Assembly: GCA_003996215.1 (NCBI GenBank)
Contig: QJPP01000451.1
Span: 62,001-126,000 of the forward strand
Reading direction: 5' to 3'
Length of the DNA: 64,000 nucleotides
Origin: Jaltomata sinuosa
Lineage: Eukaryota; Streptophyta; Magnoliopsida; Solanales; Solanaceae
The notes beneath the pieces were generated by a model. The model worked only from the letters and a program-made list of their open reading frames with translations. It was not told the origin of the DNA and made no database searches. The translations under genes and the position numbers were made by a program. This document shows positions 1 through 10,110 of the stretch, one piece after another. Numbering within the stretch: the first letter of the stretch is position 1; each line of letters begins with the position of its first letter.

Positions 1-775
1 GAGTGAATATTTCAGGAAAAATAAAGCGGCAATCATCTTAGCATAATTTAGTTTGCATTCCTTTAGAAACCAAACTGGAAACTTGCAGTTAAGGATTCTG
101 TGCTCATGATTAAGTCGGAAAAATTATTTTTCTACCCTCATTGAATCAGATGGGAGACTCGTTTTTAGGTTGAAATGGTTTTCTTTTAATTAGATCCCAT
201 TCTAATCGACATTGATAGGTTTAGTTAGGCTTTTTGCACATGGCTAAGAATCCGAAGGCAGTCTTCCTTCATTAGTTACTTTGGTCTAACTTACATCTAA
301 ATCCATGACAACAGATTGACCTAACGTAAGCGAAACTTTTGTGAGGGGAAGTAATGGGGATATATATTAGAGCATAATGGAAGAAAAGAAATTCAATAAT
401 AGAAGATGACAAGGTATTGTTGACTTCAAGATATGGCTGCTTCCACGCTTTCATATGATACGCGTTTAGGGGAAACAAAGGATTATTCAAGGTGAAGTAT
501 GATTCAGTTTTTTAAGCATTATAGAAACAACGCTACGGTAACTTGTTGCATCTAAGATGATCATGCATGTGAAAAGGGGGAAGGAGTGATGCACATATGC
601 AAAAGATTGACACGTCCCCGGGTGATCCACTTCCAAATTCGTGGATTACAAATTAGCTTAAGGTTTTGGACCTACGGTATCATCAAGCTATTCAAAAATG
701 AAACATTAACCATCTACAACTCCGAAGGATGTGTAAATAAGTATCCTTTAGATCCCATGTATATTTCGTATCCCC
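1..775. other. Left edge, no gene recognised
   Basis: This AT-rich stretch holds no reading frame I can assign. Short open frames exist on both strands, but none shows a known motif or a codon pattern that suggests protein. It ends where the poly-T of a minus-strand LINE begins. It may be intron or 3' flank of the GT-1 gene, or old transposon sequence. Confidence 0.5.
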
Positions 776-1389
776 TTTTTTTTTTTTTTGATCAGGTAAA
801 TATATTTTCATTTATAAACATGGTCAAAATGCCGTATACAAGGGGTAAACAAAAATGTCAAGAATCTACAAAATGATATGATTCTCTACAAACTCCACCC
901 AATCATCTATACAATAAGGAACTTTATGTGAGCACCAAAAGAAGATAAGGGAATGGAGACTACTCCTCAACAGGGAGAAACTCGACTCTACTCCTTCAAA
1001 GCTCTCCTATTCTTCTCTCTCCAAACAATCCACATTAACGCAAGTGGAACCACATTCCAAGCCCTTCGTCTTCTCCTCCTTCCACTCTTCCAGCTGAACA
1101 TCAACTCTTTCACAGTTTTTGACATTGCCGATGGAGTGTCAAACCACCTAAACATATCCCACCATAACCTCATCGTTAACCCACAATGTAGATGAAGATG
1201 ATCCACGTCCTCACCCGTCTTCTTACACATGTAACACCAATTGACGCAAACCTTTCGCTTTCTAAGATTTTCCACTGTCAAAATCACTCCTCTAGTGGCT
1301 AGCCAAGTGAAAAAACACACCTTCCTTGGCACCTTTCGTATCCATATTGCATGCTCCTCTCTAACCAACAGATTCTGATAGGACTTCAC
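776..1389 (-). pseudogene. LINE 3' end with zf-RVT domain (fragment)
   Basis: On the minus strand, 1389-988 encodes a piece typical of the C-terminal end of a plant LINE ORF2. It reads KVPRKVCFFTWLATRG, then a Cys-rich stretch with CYMCKKTGEDVDHLHLHC, then WNVVPLALMWIVWREKNRR. This is the zf-RVT (reverse transcriptase zinc-binding) domain and the tail that follows it in LINE polyproteins. Frame-disrupted coding sequence seems to continue to about 880. The run of T at 776-789 is the poly(A) tail of the element, so this is its 3' end. Catalytic RT is missing here. The minus-strand RT pieces at 6611-7535 could be the upstream part of the same insertion, split by the copia and LINE sequences in between; that link is an inference. 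Confidence 0.75.
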
Positions 1390-1543
1390 AGATGTATATT
1401 ATGTATCCTTTATTGTCTTGTATTATAAAAGAGTTGTTCTAACCAATAGTTTAATAACTTAAACAAGAGCTTCCATCTTATCTTTCATTTGTGATCTAGT
1501 TTAGAGCTTCCACCTTATCTTTCACTTGTGATCTAGTTTTATA

Positions 1544-1555
1544 TGGTATCAGAGC
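1544..1555 (+). promoter_or_regulatory. Copia primer-binding site (tRNA-iMet)
   Basis: TGGTATCAGAGC is the standard complement to the 3' end of plant initiator tRNA-Met. It follows the presumed LTR end directly, as expected for a copia element. Confidence 0.8.
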
Positions 1556-1671
1556 CCAATGCCAACCTCTTCATCCACATCCCTTCCTCCTCTGTATCCA
1601 TGCGGTCTCTAACACCTGCTTCGTCAAACTACCTTAACCAAGTTGTCTCTAACACCTGCTTCTTCAAACTG

Positions 1672-1970
1672 TCTTGTAAAGATGTGACACCTGGGCCTAA
1701 CTCAACCCCAAAAGCTAGCTCATGAGGGGAGGATAGCCCAAGTCCATATAAGCAGACCGCCAGTCCATTCCCCAACCAATGTGGGACTTTCACCCACTCT
1801 AACACCCCCTTCACGCTCCAGTTGGGCCCCGGGCGTGAAAAGGGTGTTAGAGTGGGTGAAAGTCCCACATTGGTTGGGAATGGACTGGCGGTCTGCTTAT
1901 ATGGACTTTGGGCAATCCTTTCCTCATGAGCTAGCTTATGGGGTTGAGATCGGCCATATCTTTACATGTC
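1672..1970. repeat. Long foldback (inverted repeat)
   Basis: The left arm (about 1672-1816) and right arm (about 1833-1970) are near-perfect reverse complements of each other, around a 16-base centre at 1817-1832. The innermost arms are TTCACGC (1810-1816) and GCGTGAA (1833-1839). Each arm carries a TATA-like cttatatgga and the text gtgggtgaaagtcccacatt, which I take to be LTR promoter-like sequence. The foldback lies in the 5' region of the copia remnant, and short copia-like text is repeated on both sides of it. Confidence 0.85.
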
Positions 1971-2290
1971 TTAACCATGTCGTCTCTCACCTGCTTCTTC
2001 AAACTCCCTTAACCACGTTCACCAATACTACCTTTCGAAAACTATCTACTTTGGAAAACACAATACTACCTTTCTACGTGGACAAAACCTTCAAGGTTAT
2101 ATTGATGAATCTCAACCATGTCCTCCAACTCACACCTCTGTTGACGGATCAGATAAGCCTCAACCAAATCCGACCTATTTGAGTTGGATGCAACAAGATC
2201 AACTCATCATGAGCCTCCTGATCCCCTCATTCAGAAGAAACTATCATCTTCATCAAAGAGTTCTCAATCAAGTGTTGACTACTAACATGC
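1971..2290 (+). pseudogene. Copia gag fragment
   Basis: The plus strand, read through frame changes, gives text typical of the N-terminal gag region of plant copia elements. It includes a stretch like FRKLSTLENTILPF, a run on TDGSDKPQPNPTY, and YLSWMQQDQLIMSLL. The last piece matches the W-x-x-x-D-x-x-I/L pattern at the start of the UBN2/retrotran_gag region. No ORF survives. It lies downstream of the tRNA-iMet primer site and upstream of integrase pieces, as in a copia polyprotein. Confidence 0.65.
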
Positions 2291-2326
2291 TTTCTAGTTC
2301 TAATCTTAGATTAAATAATTAATGTA

Positions 2327-2660
2327 GTGCTTGTCAACTTCGCAAGTCAAACAAGTTGTCTCTTCCTCTTAAAATTAATAAAAGTAGTTCAATGTTGCAA
2401 CTTATTTTTGTGGATGTTTGAAGCCCTAATATCTCCTCCTTCTCAAGGTCATCGATTTCTTTTGGTATTTCTTTTGGTATTTAAAAAATATGACATTCCA
2501 CCAATTTAATCAATTCAGAGTCTTAATTGAACATCAATTTCATACCAATACGAGGTTACTCAAACAGACTAGGTGGTGAATATCGTCCAATATGCATTGT
2601 TCATAGAGTTTCTTGTCCTCGCACACATGAACAACAAGTGAGAGTAACGCGAACATCACA
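2327..2660 (+). pseudogene. Copia integrase N-terminal piece
   Basis: Two collinear pieces can be read. The first, around 2330-2500, resembles the stretch after the zinc-binding domain of copia integrase (cys-x-leu-arg/gly-lys-ser..LSLP, then LELIFVDVW-like text). The second, 2557-2645, reads GGEYRP followed by IVHRVSCPRTHEQQV, which is the conserved D..GGEY...G..H..S.P.TP.QNG area around the second catalytic Asp and the Glu. Frameshifts and stops break it. The stretch 2660-3060 that follows is not recognisable as integrase and may be an insertion. Confidence 0.65.
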
Positions 2661-3073
2661 TTATTAAAACCGGACAAGTATCATGGCTCATAGCTCTATT
2701 ACTTTCAGTTACAAGTCGATGTTCCTAATATGAAAGTGAAAGTGGAGGGAAAGCTAGACATAAGCAGGATCCAAAAACGTTTAAGTTCAGTTCCAATCCG
2801 GAAATAAAAGTCAAGTTCAATTGTTGAAAGTCAGATCTCTTTTAGTCCTGTCTTCTTTTCTTTTTTGAGTCGGTTTCTCAAAACAACTGAATATCTCTCT
2901 TTCGCCCTATTAAGAAGTTAGTTAGTTAGAGATCGAAATTAAACCTAAGGGAGACTAGACTTCTAGTAAGAGTAGGTAAGGCTTAAGTTGAGGAGAGTTG
3001 TTCACAAGTAGTGGTTATAGTGTAGCTCACTGTTTCCACCGAATGCTCCTATCTCTCGACATAGATCGTGTGA

Positions 3074-3345
3074 GTGTGCAGTTATGTATTTTATACGGTT
3101 GTCTATCTCATAAATAGACTTATTACTCTTATAAACTATAAATCTCCATTTGAACTTGTGTTCAACTCATCACCTGACTATACATTTCTAAAGGTGTTTA
3201 GGTGCCTTTGTTTTCTCTACCTATGCTCTTATAATTGCCTAGAAGCATATTTTCGAAGTCATATATTTGTTTTCTTCTGCTATAGTTGAAACCACAATGG
3301 CTATTGTTGCCTTGATAAACAATCTAGACGAGTTTTTAGTGCTAG
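3074..3345 (+). pseudogene. Copia integrase core, C-terminal part
   Basis: The frame at 3074-3289 reads VVYLINRLITLINYKSPFELVF, then a stretch with FLKVFRCLCFLYL, then FRSHIFVFFCYS. This matches the copia integrase region that contains AVYLINRLP, the KSPFE.L motif, and the VFGC.C.P..R.Y....F.S..CVFLGYS block. A frameshift then leads to text like HKGYCCL...RRVF.ARHV up to about 3345. Conserved Gly and Pro positions are replaced, so it is dead. After 3345 only weak traces remain. Confidence 0.75.
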
Positions 3346-3640
3346 GCACGTCAAGTAATTCTCAAAAGACTTCATTCTTTGCCAGCCACCTTCCCATATC
3401 TCAAGCAGTACTCCCTGGTTATCATCTCCTATTTTGGTAATAGAGTCCACATTTCTCTCCACCAAATTCATCTCAACTTGTGCCTACTCACTCTGCACAG
3501 TCTCAGTTAGATCGTGGTTCCTTTATAGCCTACATCTCCTACTAGTGATACATAACCCAATTCAGATTCCAACTTATACAAATCACCTCTCTCTTATACA
3601 CATCTCAACTTGAACCCACATGTTTCTCAAAGGGAAAATA

Positions 3641-4299
3641 TATACTTATTGTGTCAACCCAACCTCTTTTTTTGCATATTTATGTGTCAATGCGTGATTC
3701 AAAGCTTCACATAGGTGCATATTATTTTTTGAACTTGTTGGCATGCTCGGATGGGCCCGAGGGGCTCCAGGGTGTTTCGACACCATTGGAACCATGTTTG
3801 AAATAGCAGATTTTCTAGTATTGGTGCCTTTTTCGAGATCATGATGGCACCCGTCGTGAATGTGAAGCACTGGGGGGGAGTACCTCGAGAACACAAGATA
3901 AGGAGTCACGACTGCGAAGAGCAACTTGGTCAAACCCAAGTCAAATCTGTATTGCGACCACGAGACTAGGGGTCGCGATCACATAGGGATATAGTTAGAG
4001 CTTCGCAAATGCAAAAATGGGGCCTGCTAACATGCAAAAAGAACTGAAGCTTAAAAAAGCTGAGTTTGATTAGGCTATGTCTGGTCTAGTATGAGAGAGA
4101 TAAATGAGTTTTTCGACTAACCTCTAATATCTCTCCTTATCAACTAGCCCTCTAACTATTGTTTGTAACTTGTGATTGCTTTCAACTGGCGATCAGCTCT
4201 TTTACCCACTCTCTTCGGTTATCTCGCAAAACAAATAGAAGCTCCTACTTCTCTCTAGAATCTAGAAGGAAAGAGCTTATGTCCTTCAAAGAGGCCTTA
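3641..4299. repeat. LTR-like fragment and spacer
   Basis: Around 3740-3990 the sequence has the G/C-rich wording typical of Solanaceae gypsy LTRs (gggcccgaggggctccagg, then repeated cgcgatc/gcgaccacgag words). No boundaries, TSD or partner LTR were found. From about 4080 to 4300 the sequence may be the 5' leader of the plus-strand LINE that follows. Confidence 0.4.
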
Positions 4300-4348
4300 G
4301 ATTGACTGGCGTTGGAGTTAGGAGGAAGATGTAAGATGCTAGAATTCG

Positions 4349-6216
4349 ATGGGGAACCAAAGTTTTGCATCTCTGAAGAACATATCCAGATCCAAAAAAA
4401 GTTTTTTAAAAACATGTCTGGTGGGATTTTTCTCCAAATGGGCAGGGTCTCCCAAGGTCGTTAGGAACTGGGCAGCAAAGGTTTGGAGTGGTATCGATTG
4501 CCTGAAGATCTCAAAGTTGGGTGAAACTCAAATCTTGTTTTGGTTTGCTAGTGAAGAACAAGCGGCACACATCCTTAAAAGAGGAAGAAAGTGGACGGGA
4601 GAAAGCTTTTTTAGGCTGGAAAAATGGGTAGACCATAGTGGGTCTGAGGACCCATGAGTTTCTAGAGATTTAGTGGTGGTGAACATGGTGGGCCTACCTG
4701 TTCTTCTATGGTGTTATGAGTTTTTCAGGAAAATGGGGGGCATGTGTGGTGGCTTTGTGGATGCTTCCATCGAAGAGAAGCAAATGAAAGGCTTCCATGA
4801 AAATTCTCGTAGAATCGAGAATGAAGTTTAAACCTTGCATGTGTATCTCAAAACATTTCGGAGATAAATACCATTTAGAAGGTCGGTTTGCAGTCTACAC
4901 AACCTCTCGAGGGTGAGACATATGGTAAGAAAGGGGGGAAGAGTTCCAGCTTCCTTGAAGACAGAAGATGGGGCTTTGGGGTTCAGGATATAGTTGTACC
5001 CTAAATTCTGACATTCTTGCTTGTCAATGAGGGAGTGGGAGAGTGAAGAGATAAGGAAGAAAGGGGGAAGGATGGGAGATGGGGAAAAGGGCATCTGAGA
5101 GTGATGCGAAGCCTGGTGAGTCGTTGGAGATGGAGCTTCCAGCACTTGTGTCGCAGAGGAAGCAAACTAATGACAATGGATTTGAAATGGTGAGGAGAGG
5201 AAAGGATTTCTATGCAGCGAAAAGAAAAGAATATCCCTGGCTAAGTGAACCAGGAAAGAGAGAATGAGTTGTTTCACCAACCAGAATACACCAAATCGAC
5301 CTATTTTGGAAAAATATACCAGAGTGCAACTATTCTAGAAGAATAGGACACTGCCTCTGGCTTGCGTACACGGACTAAAGAGCTCAAGGAGCCTATTCCA
5401 ATGGCTTTTGAGGGTGGAAATCTGCAACGTACAGGTAGGATGGTCGCACGAACTTAGGGAAGCAACTTCAAGGTCCTCAGGTCGCGATTTTTGAAAATAA
5501 CAAGGGAGATGAATAGTTTGACGACTCGATGAGGTCACAACTCAATTCCATGACTGTCGACCTCACTCACCGAAATTCGAGCGTCGACGAACCTGTTACA
5601 GGTGGAAACAATGGTCGGCTACTGCCAGTTAAGGTTGGGATGTCTTAGTCCGTGAGAAAGTGATGTCCGACGAAGCTATAGGGCTGATTTGCGTTACTGG
5701 GTGTTTGCATCTTCTTCTGGGAGTCGAGGGACGATGTCTTCTTCACGGAGACTACTCGAGAGGCATGGGTCAAGAAAGAGAGACATTTCTTCTTCGTTTG
5801 ATGGTTCTATAGGGGTTTTTGTTGTACCATTCATGGAAGGTACAAACCCTTGACAACAATGGTTGGCTTCTGTTGATGCTCCTGCGGGGTCTACGAAAGT
5901 TTTGGTGAAGACTAGCAAAGGCGGGCTCATCATTGCGCCGGATGCAACAATAGATTAGCCCCAACCGTTGGCTACTATTTTGGAAGGAGATCAAAAGCTT
6001 TCAAAACAAGCAAATGAAACATATATCAACTTTGGGAAGTTCTTCGGGGTTTCTATAAAGGGGATGGAGGACAAAGTAATTGATTTGTTGTGTTGCATTG
6101 ATCATGAGGCGAGAGGTGATGTAAAAGAAATGGCAGGGAAGAATAGACTACCTATTGAAGAACAAAATTTGGGGAAGGGGGGATTGTGGTGTATGAAAGG
6201 AGAAATAGTGTGTTGA
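4349..6216 (+). pseudogene. LINE ORF1 (DUF4283 gag-like protein), broken
   Basis: The first frame (4349-4657) is a DUF4283-type domain: a run of K/S-rich sequence, FFSKWAGSPKVVRNWAAKVW, then LFWFASEEQAAHILKRGRKW. It continues after a stop as LVVVNMVGLPVLLWCYEFFRKMGGMCGGFVDA (written here in parts: LVVVNMVGLPVLLW, then GGMCGGFVDA), which is the second half of the domain. Further pieces lie at 5079-5267 and 5968-6216; the last has the FxxFFGVSIKGMEDKVIDLL pattern of the ORF1 C-terminus. Such proteins bind LINE RNA. Stops and frameshifts break the frame between the pieces. The final stop overlaps the ORF2 start codon. Confidence 0.75.
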
Positions 6217-6640
6217 TGGATTGCAAAATCATTGGTTGGAATGTGAGGGATGCATAACCCTAATAATAAAAGGGCCATCATCAAAGCATACTTAATGGAA
6301 TGGGGGCAGATGTGAGTCAAATAATACTTATTAGACGTGTATCGAGGGGAGAGAGATCAGTGAAGCATGATTATATTTCCTTCCCAGGGAAGTGCGCGAG
6401 GAATTCTGTCTTTAGGATGAAAGGTGGAGTGTGTGGAGATTGGTAAGAGAGAATTCTTGTTAGGAATGCGGTTTAAAAACGTTGATAACAAAATAGAGTG
6501 GGGTTTCTGGGGTGTCTGGACCCGTGGGGGAGAGTTCAAACGAGGTTTTTTGGAAGGAAATTAGGTGTTGGTATAGGGAGATGGTATATACCTTGGGTGT
6601 TAGGGGGATTTTAATATATGAGATTTCCGGAGGAGAGGTA
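6216..6640 (+). pseudogene. LINE ORF2 start (endonuclease N-terminus), truncated
   Basis: ATG at 6216-6218 opens with MDCKIIGWNVR, the hallmark start of the apurinic-like endonuclease of plant LINE ORF2 (KIISWNVRG in the family). The next codons are broken, but text for the K-R-x-x-I-K-x-x-L segment follows. Around 6590-6620 a frameshifted GGDFN-like signature is visible. The sequence then stops against the minus-strand RT fragment near 6611-6640, so reverse transcriptase of this LINE is absent. The start codon shares its A with the ORF1 stop (TGATG). Confidence 0.65.
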
Positions 6641-7535
6641 AAATACAATAGGCAGGTGTTCCACTTTGCAGCCTAGTATATTTGTCACCTCCTTAATTGG
6701 AAAAAGATTGCTCTTTCCCCAATTTACCTTCAGGCCAAAAGTGGATTCAAAGAACAAAAGTAACAATTTAATGTGGCTTATATGTTCCTCAGTAGGTTCA
6801 CAAGAAATCGTTGTATCATCGACATAAAGTAGAAGATGGCATATATCCTTGTATTGGCCTCTAACACCTCTTATTTGAAAGCCATTGATCCATCTGTCTT
6901 GAATTGCTTTCCACATCATACTATCAAATCCTTCCATTCCCAACACAAAAGGAAAGGGGGATAGAGGATCCCCCGTCTACGACCCTGCCAAATGGAAAAA
7001 AACCAACAGGTTCACCATTCACCATAACAGATTATTTGATCACCGTACTGCTGCAAAAATTGGTCCAGCCCAACCATTTCTCTCCAAATCCCATTTGCAT
7101 GAGTATACTCCCCAAGAATTTTCAATTAACATGGTCATAAGCCTTTTCAATGTCTAGCTTACACATGACACCAGGTTCATCTCCTTTCATTCTAGAGTCC
7201 ACACATCCAACCACATTAAATATAATTAATTGATAGCTTTATTAAATTGAGGTATAATGAAGCAAGCAGCAACACAAGACTATCCAAAAACACAGTAGAC
7301 GGTATAGAAATCCACAACTTTCTCCATAACAGCTTCACCATTCACCATAACAGATTATTTGATCACCGTACTGCTGCAAAAATTGATCCAGCCCAACCAT
7401 TTCTCTCCAAATCCCATTTGCATGAGTATACTCCCCAAGAATTTTCAGTTAACATGGTCATAAGCCTTTTCAATGTCTAGCTTACACATGACACCAGGTT
7501 CATCTCCTTTCATTCTAGAGTCCACACATCCAGCC
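6611..7535 (-). pseudogene. LINE reverse transcriptase fragments (minus strand)
   Basis: On the minus strand 6946-6611 reads MLGMEGFDSMMWKAI, then the catalytic LLYVDDTTIS, then GLKVNWGKS and NILGCKVEHLP. These are the middle and palm motifs of a LINE RT (FADD-type box as YVDD). Upstream, minus-strand sequence from about 7210 to 6960 carries GCVDSRMKGDEPGVMCKLD, the KAYDHVNWKFL motif and an R..RQGDP-like block, with frameshifts. The KAYDHVN part is present twice because of the direct duplication at 7011-7317 and 7334-7649. The element appears 5'-truncated near 7535. It may belong with the zf-RVT piece at 776-1389. Confidence 0.8.
7011..7317. repeat. Direct duplication, copy 1
   Basis: This segment recurs at 7334-7649 at an offset of 323 bases with few changes. 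It starts at ttcaccattcaccataacag and ends near cacagtag..gtatagaaatc. It spans the LINE RT 5' part and about 100 bases of adjoining non-LINE sequence. Confidence 0.9.
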
Positions 7536-7649
7536 ACATTAAATATAATTAATTGATAGCTTTATCAAATTGAGGTATAATGAAGCAAGCAGCAGCACAA
7601 GATGAGCACTATCCAAAAACACAGTAGGCAGTACAGAAATCAACAACCA
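7334..7649. repeat. Direct duplication, copy 2
   Basis: Second copy of the 7011-7317 segment. It starts at the same ttcaccattcaccataacag and differs by scattered substitutions and a few-base insertion near 7600 (gatgagcac). The copy on this side adjoins the GT-1 gene. Confidence 0.9.
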
Positions 7650-7708
7650 CACAGATTATAAACTAAAGACTCTAGGATATGCTACCGCTTAGATATCGTG
7701 CAACATAC

Positions 7709-9388
7709 CTTCGACGGGTCCAAATGTGATGCTTGCATCATCAAGACCTGCATAGTATGAGAAAGTCCAAGACATTACTTTACCATGTACCACTAAAGGT
7801 ATATAGGGATAAATCATTTTTAAGAATGTACGGCACAAACCTCCACCCAGGAGACAAAAATAAGAAGGTTGAGGAGAACAATAAGATAGGCAGTAGGAAA
7901 TCAAGAAAGCAAGGTCCTGAACCCTGATGAATCTAGAACAATAGCAGCACCGATGATATTGCAGTGTGCCCAAGTTACAAAGTAAGAGCATGATGCACAC
8001 CGAACTGGAGAAAATTTTGCACAGTGTAGATAAATTTGTCATGTCAAAAATACTAACTTCAAAAGGTTCCAAGTAACAAACCATTATCCTTTGACCAAAA
8101 GAGAATAAAAAGCATGTCCCAAATTTCCAAAGCAGTAGCGACCACAGAGAACTCCAACTTCCCCATCTTTTTGGTCCTAACAGTTTTCAGACTTCAAGCT
8201 TTTTACAATTGACAACAAAATAACTGAACCCTCAAAACGACTCAAAGGCTGAAATATTCAATATTTGTCATCTTCCACGTATTACCAAAACAAAATGGAC
8301 CATACCAACAAATCGCCAAAACCAAATTGAATACACTTACTAAATAAATCATAGTAGTAGTTTCTAAGAAGCTATGGTGGCATTGAAGTGGCTTTTTGCA
8401 AGTACTTCTTGCAAGAAATTTGAATCCAGGTGTATTTTCATGACATTTCCTTCAACAAAAAGTTGCAAGGTTCATTTTTGACCTCCAATGTAATTTTTGG
8501 GTTAAAAACAGCTGGAGCAGTGGCTTTTTGGACTTCTAAGACTATTTTCCAGATGAAAAAACAGTCCAAAGAAACTTTTCAAGTGAAGAACAGCTTTTGG
8601 ACTTGTAACCGTTTTATATCTTGCAAAAACATTTTGAAAGTTTCTCAAGACCGTGAAACAAACACAGAAAAGTAGTGTCAAACAAAGGTTACCTAAAGCA
8701 TATGAATCACATTCCTATACCTTTACAGGATAGCGGCAGGAGGAAAAAATAGGATGGTTGCAGCATTCAGTTATTAGAAGAATTTAAAATCTCAAAAGTA
8801 GCCAAAAATTGGAAGCAAAAGAAAGATACCCTTTTCAGTGAAGTGCATAAAAGAATCAACCTTGGGAGCAGGAGGACTTTTATAACCACCACTATTAGTC
8901 CTCTCTCTCAAAATCTCCTCGATTTCCTTATAATACGACATCTTAGCAGACCCATTTCTATCTTGATTTTGTTTAGCTTTCTTGAATTCCTTCAACAAAT
9001 TTCTCCACTTATCAGTACACATAGTAGGTGATCTATCAAACCCTTTTTCCCTCATCTTCATAGAAATCTGGTCCCACAAATGCTTATTGGACTTAGAAGT
9101 ATTGAAAAGTGAGTCAATTTCTCTACGAAGACCAATAAGTACACGAGTTTCTTCTTGTACCCATGTCTCTGCACGTTTCTTAGGGGTTTTCAGATCAGAA
9201 CAAGGGTTTGTACAATTTTCCTCTCCCCCACTGCTGGTGGTATCTCCGCCACCAGCAATGAGAATTTGCTGCTGGGGTGCAAGTTGGGTATTGGTAGTGA
9301 CGACGTCAACGATCATTTTGTGGCTTTGTGGATCTTCTACTTCTTCTTTGTACAAGTCGATAGCTTGAGGTTTATCCGACATGTACAT
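7709..9388 (-). CDS. GT-1: GT-1-type trihelix transcription factor, exons 1-2 (partial gene)
   Basis: Exon 1 (9388-8830) encodes 186 residues plus one base, exon 2 (7747-7709) a further 13 codons. The protein starts MYMSDKPQAIDLYKEE and has a Gln/Gly/Ser-rich N-terminus. A trihelix DNA-binding domain at about residues 70-155 carries the three family tryptophans at W76, W105 and W128 in TWVQEET, HLWDQIS and DKWRNLLKEFKKAK. Then come SAKMSYYKEIEEILRER and the linker VDSFMHFTEKG. It closely resembles Arabidopsis GT-1, a nuclear protein that binds GT elements in light-responsive promoters. Exon 1 ends at a GT donor (gtatctttc) in phase 1; exon 2 is flanked by cag and gtatgttg and restores GLDDASITFGPVE. 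The later exons, which carry the oligomerisation part, are not seen; 1-7708 is transposon-filled. The gene therefore has a very long intron 2 or is broken. The first ATG was chosen because it matches the start of the Arabidopsis protein. Confidence 0.9.
7748..8829 (-). other. Intron 1 of the GT-1 gene
   Basis: This 1,082-base interval begins with GTATCT after exon 1 and ends with TATGCAG before exon 2, both on the minus strand. It is AT-rich and has no protein signal; open frames at 7733-7927 and 8430-8675 on the plus strand show no known motif. No transposon ends were seen in it. Confidence 0.8.
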
Positions 9389-10060
9389 GGTGGAAAGAGT
9401 AGTGAGTGAGGGAATACAACTTTGCCTTTCTAAATTATTTTGTTGACTCCCTCTACATTATCTAAATTATTTTTTCTTCCCCTTAATTTTCAAGTCTTTC
9501 TAAAAATTTGCCTTTCTCGATAAAATGATTTTAAAAGAAAAAGGAAAAAATAGTCCCCGTATGTTTGGGTCAGTTCAAAATGATCTCTAAAACACACTTA
9601 CGAGTAGGTTTGATTCTTTCAATTTTTACCAGAAATGATCTTTTTTTATATTTATCAAATACTTAATAAATTCTAGTTATTAGATTTAATAGGAACTACG
9701 GCCAAAAAAATATTTAACTTGAACTCGCATTTGGAGATATAGCTTTTATCTTTTTTTTTCTATTTTTTAGATTTAAGTGCAGTTTTTGAGGAACAATCAC
9801 TGGTACTATTATTAATTTATTGTGTTTGATTGCAATTTTTAGTGATCCAATTTTTGAGATTTGACGAGACTTTCATGGTGTGATTATAATTAAATCTTTT
9901 CTTTGTTGAAACTCAATTTTTGTCCTTTATATTTTTAGTTAATTGATCAAGTTTCTTAAATGATAAACAAAGTAAAATAACCATTTACAGAATCAAAATA
10001 TTTTTCAAAATAGTTTTGGGGTTATTTTGTCATTTCATTTGGAAAAATATCCTAGTCTAG
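9389..10060 (-). promoter_or_regulatory. Presumed 5' UTR and promoter of the GT-1 gene
   Basis: This is the upstream region of the minus-strand gene. A TATA-like AATATAAAAAAAG lies at about 9641-9653 on the minus strand, some 260 bases before the ATG, with T/C-rich sequence between. No other element stands out. The assignment rests on position only. Confidence 0.3.
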
Positions 10061-10110
10061 TATGTATATATATATATATATATGTATGTATGTGTGTGTG
10101 TTTGTGTATA
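10061..10110. repeat. TA/TG microsatellite
   Basis: A (TA)n run at about 10065-10082 passes into TATG and then (TG)n to about 10109. It lies about 0.7 kb upstream of the GT-1 start codon. Confidence 0.95.

Larger units (their letters stand above)
1390..3640 (+). mobile_element. Degenerate Ty1/copia retrotransposon remnant
   Basis: A likely LTR 3' end (about 1390-1543, with a 37 bp tandem duplication at 1466-1502 and 1503-1539) is followed by a primer-binding site at 1544-1555 matching the 3' end of initiator tRNA-Met. Copia gag and integrase pieces follow on the same strand, in the expected order but broken by stops, frameshifts and insertions. No RT-RNase H region and no 3' LTR are recognisable, so the element is truncated. 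A ~300 bp foldback interrupts its 5' region. The right boundary is approximate. Confidence 0.7.

Noticed and set aside
4828..5145. Minus-strand 105-residue Ser/Pro-rich frame
   Set aside because: Antisense to LINE ORF1; no domain, and codon use looks like a shadow.
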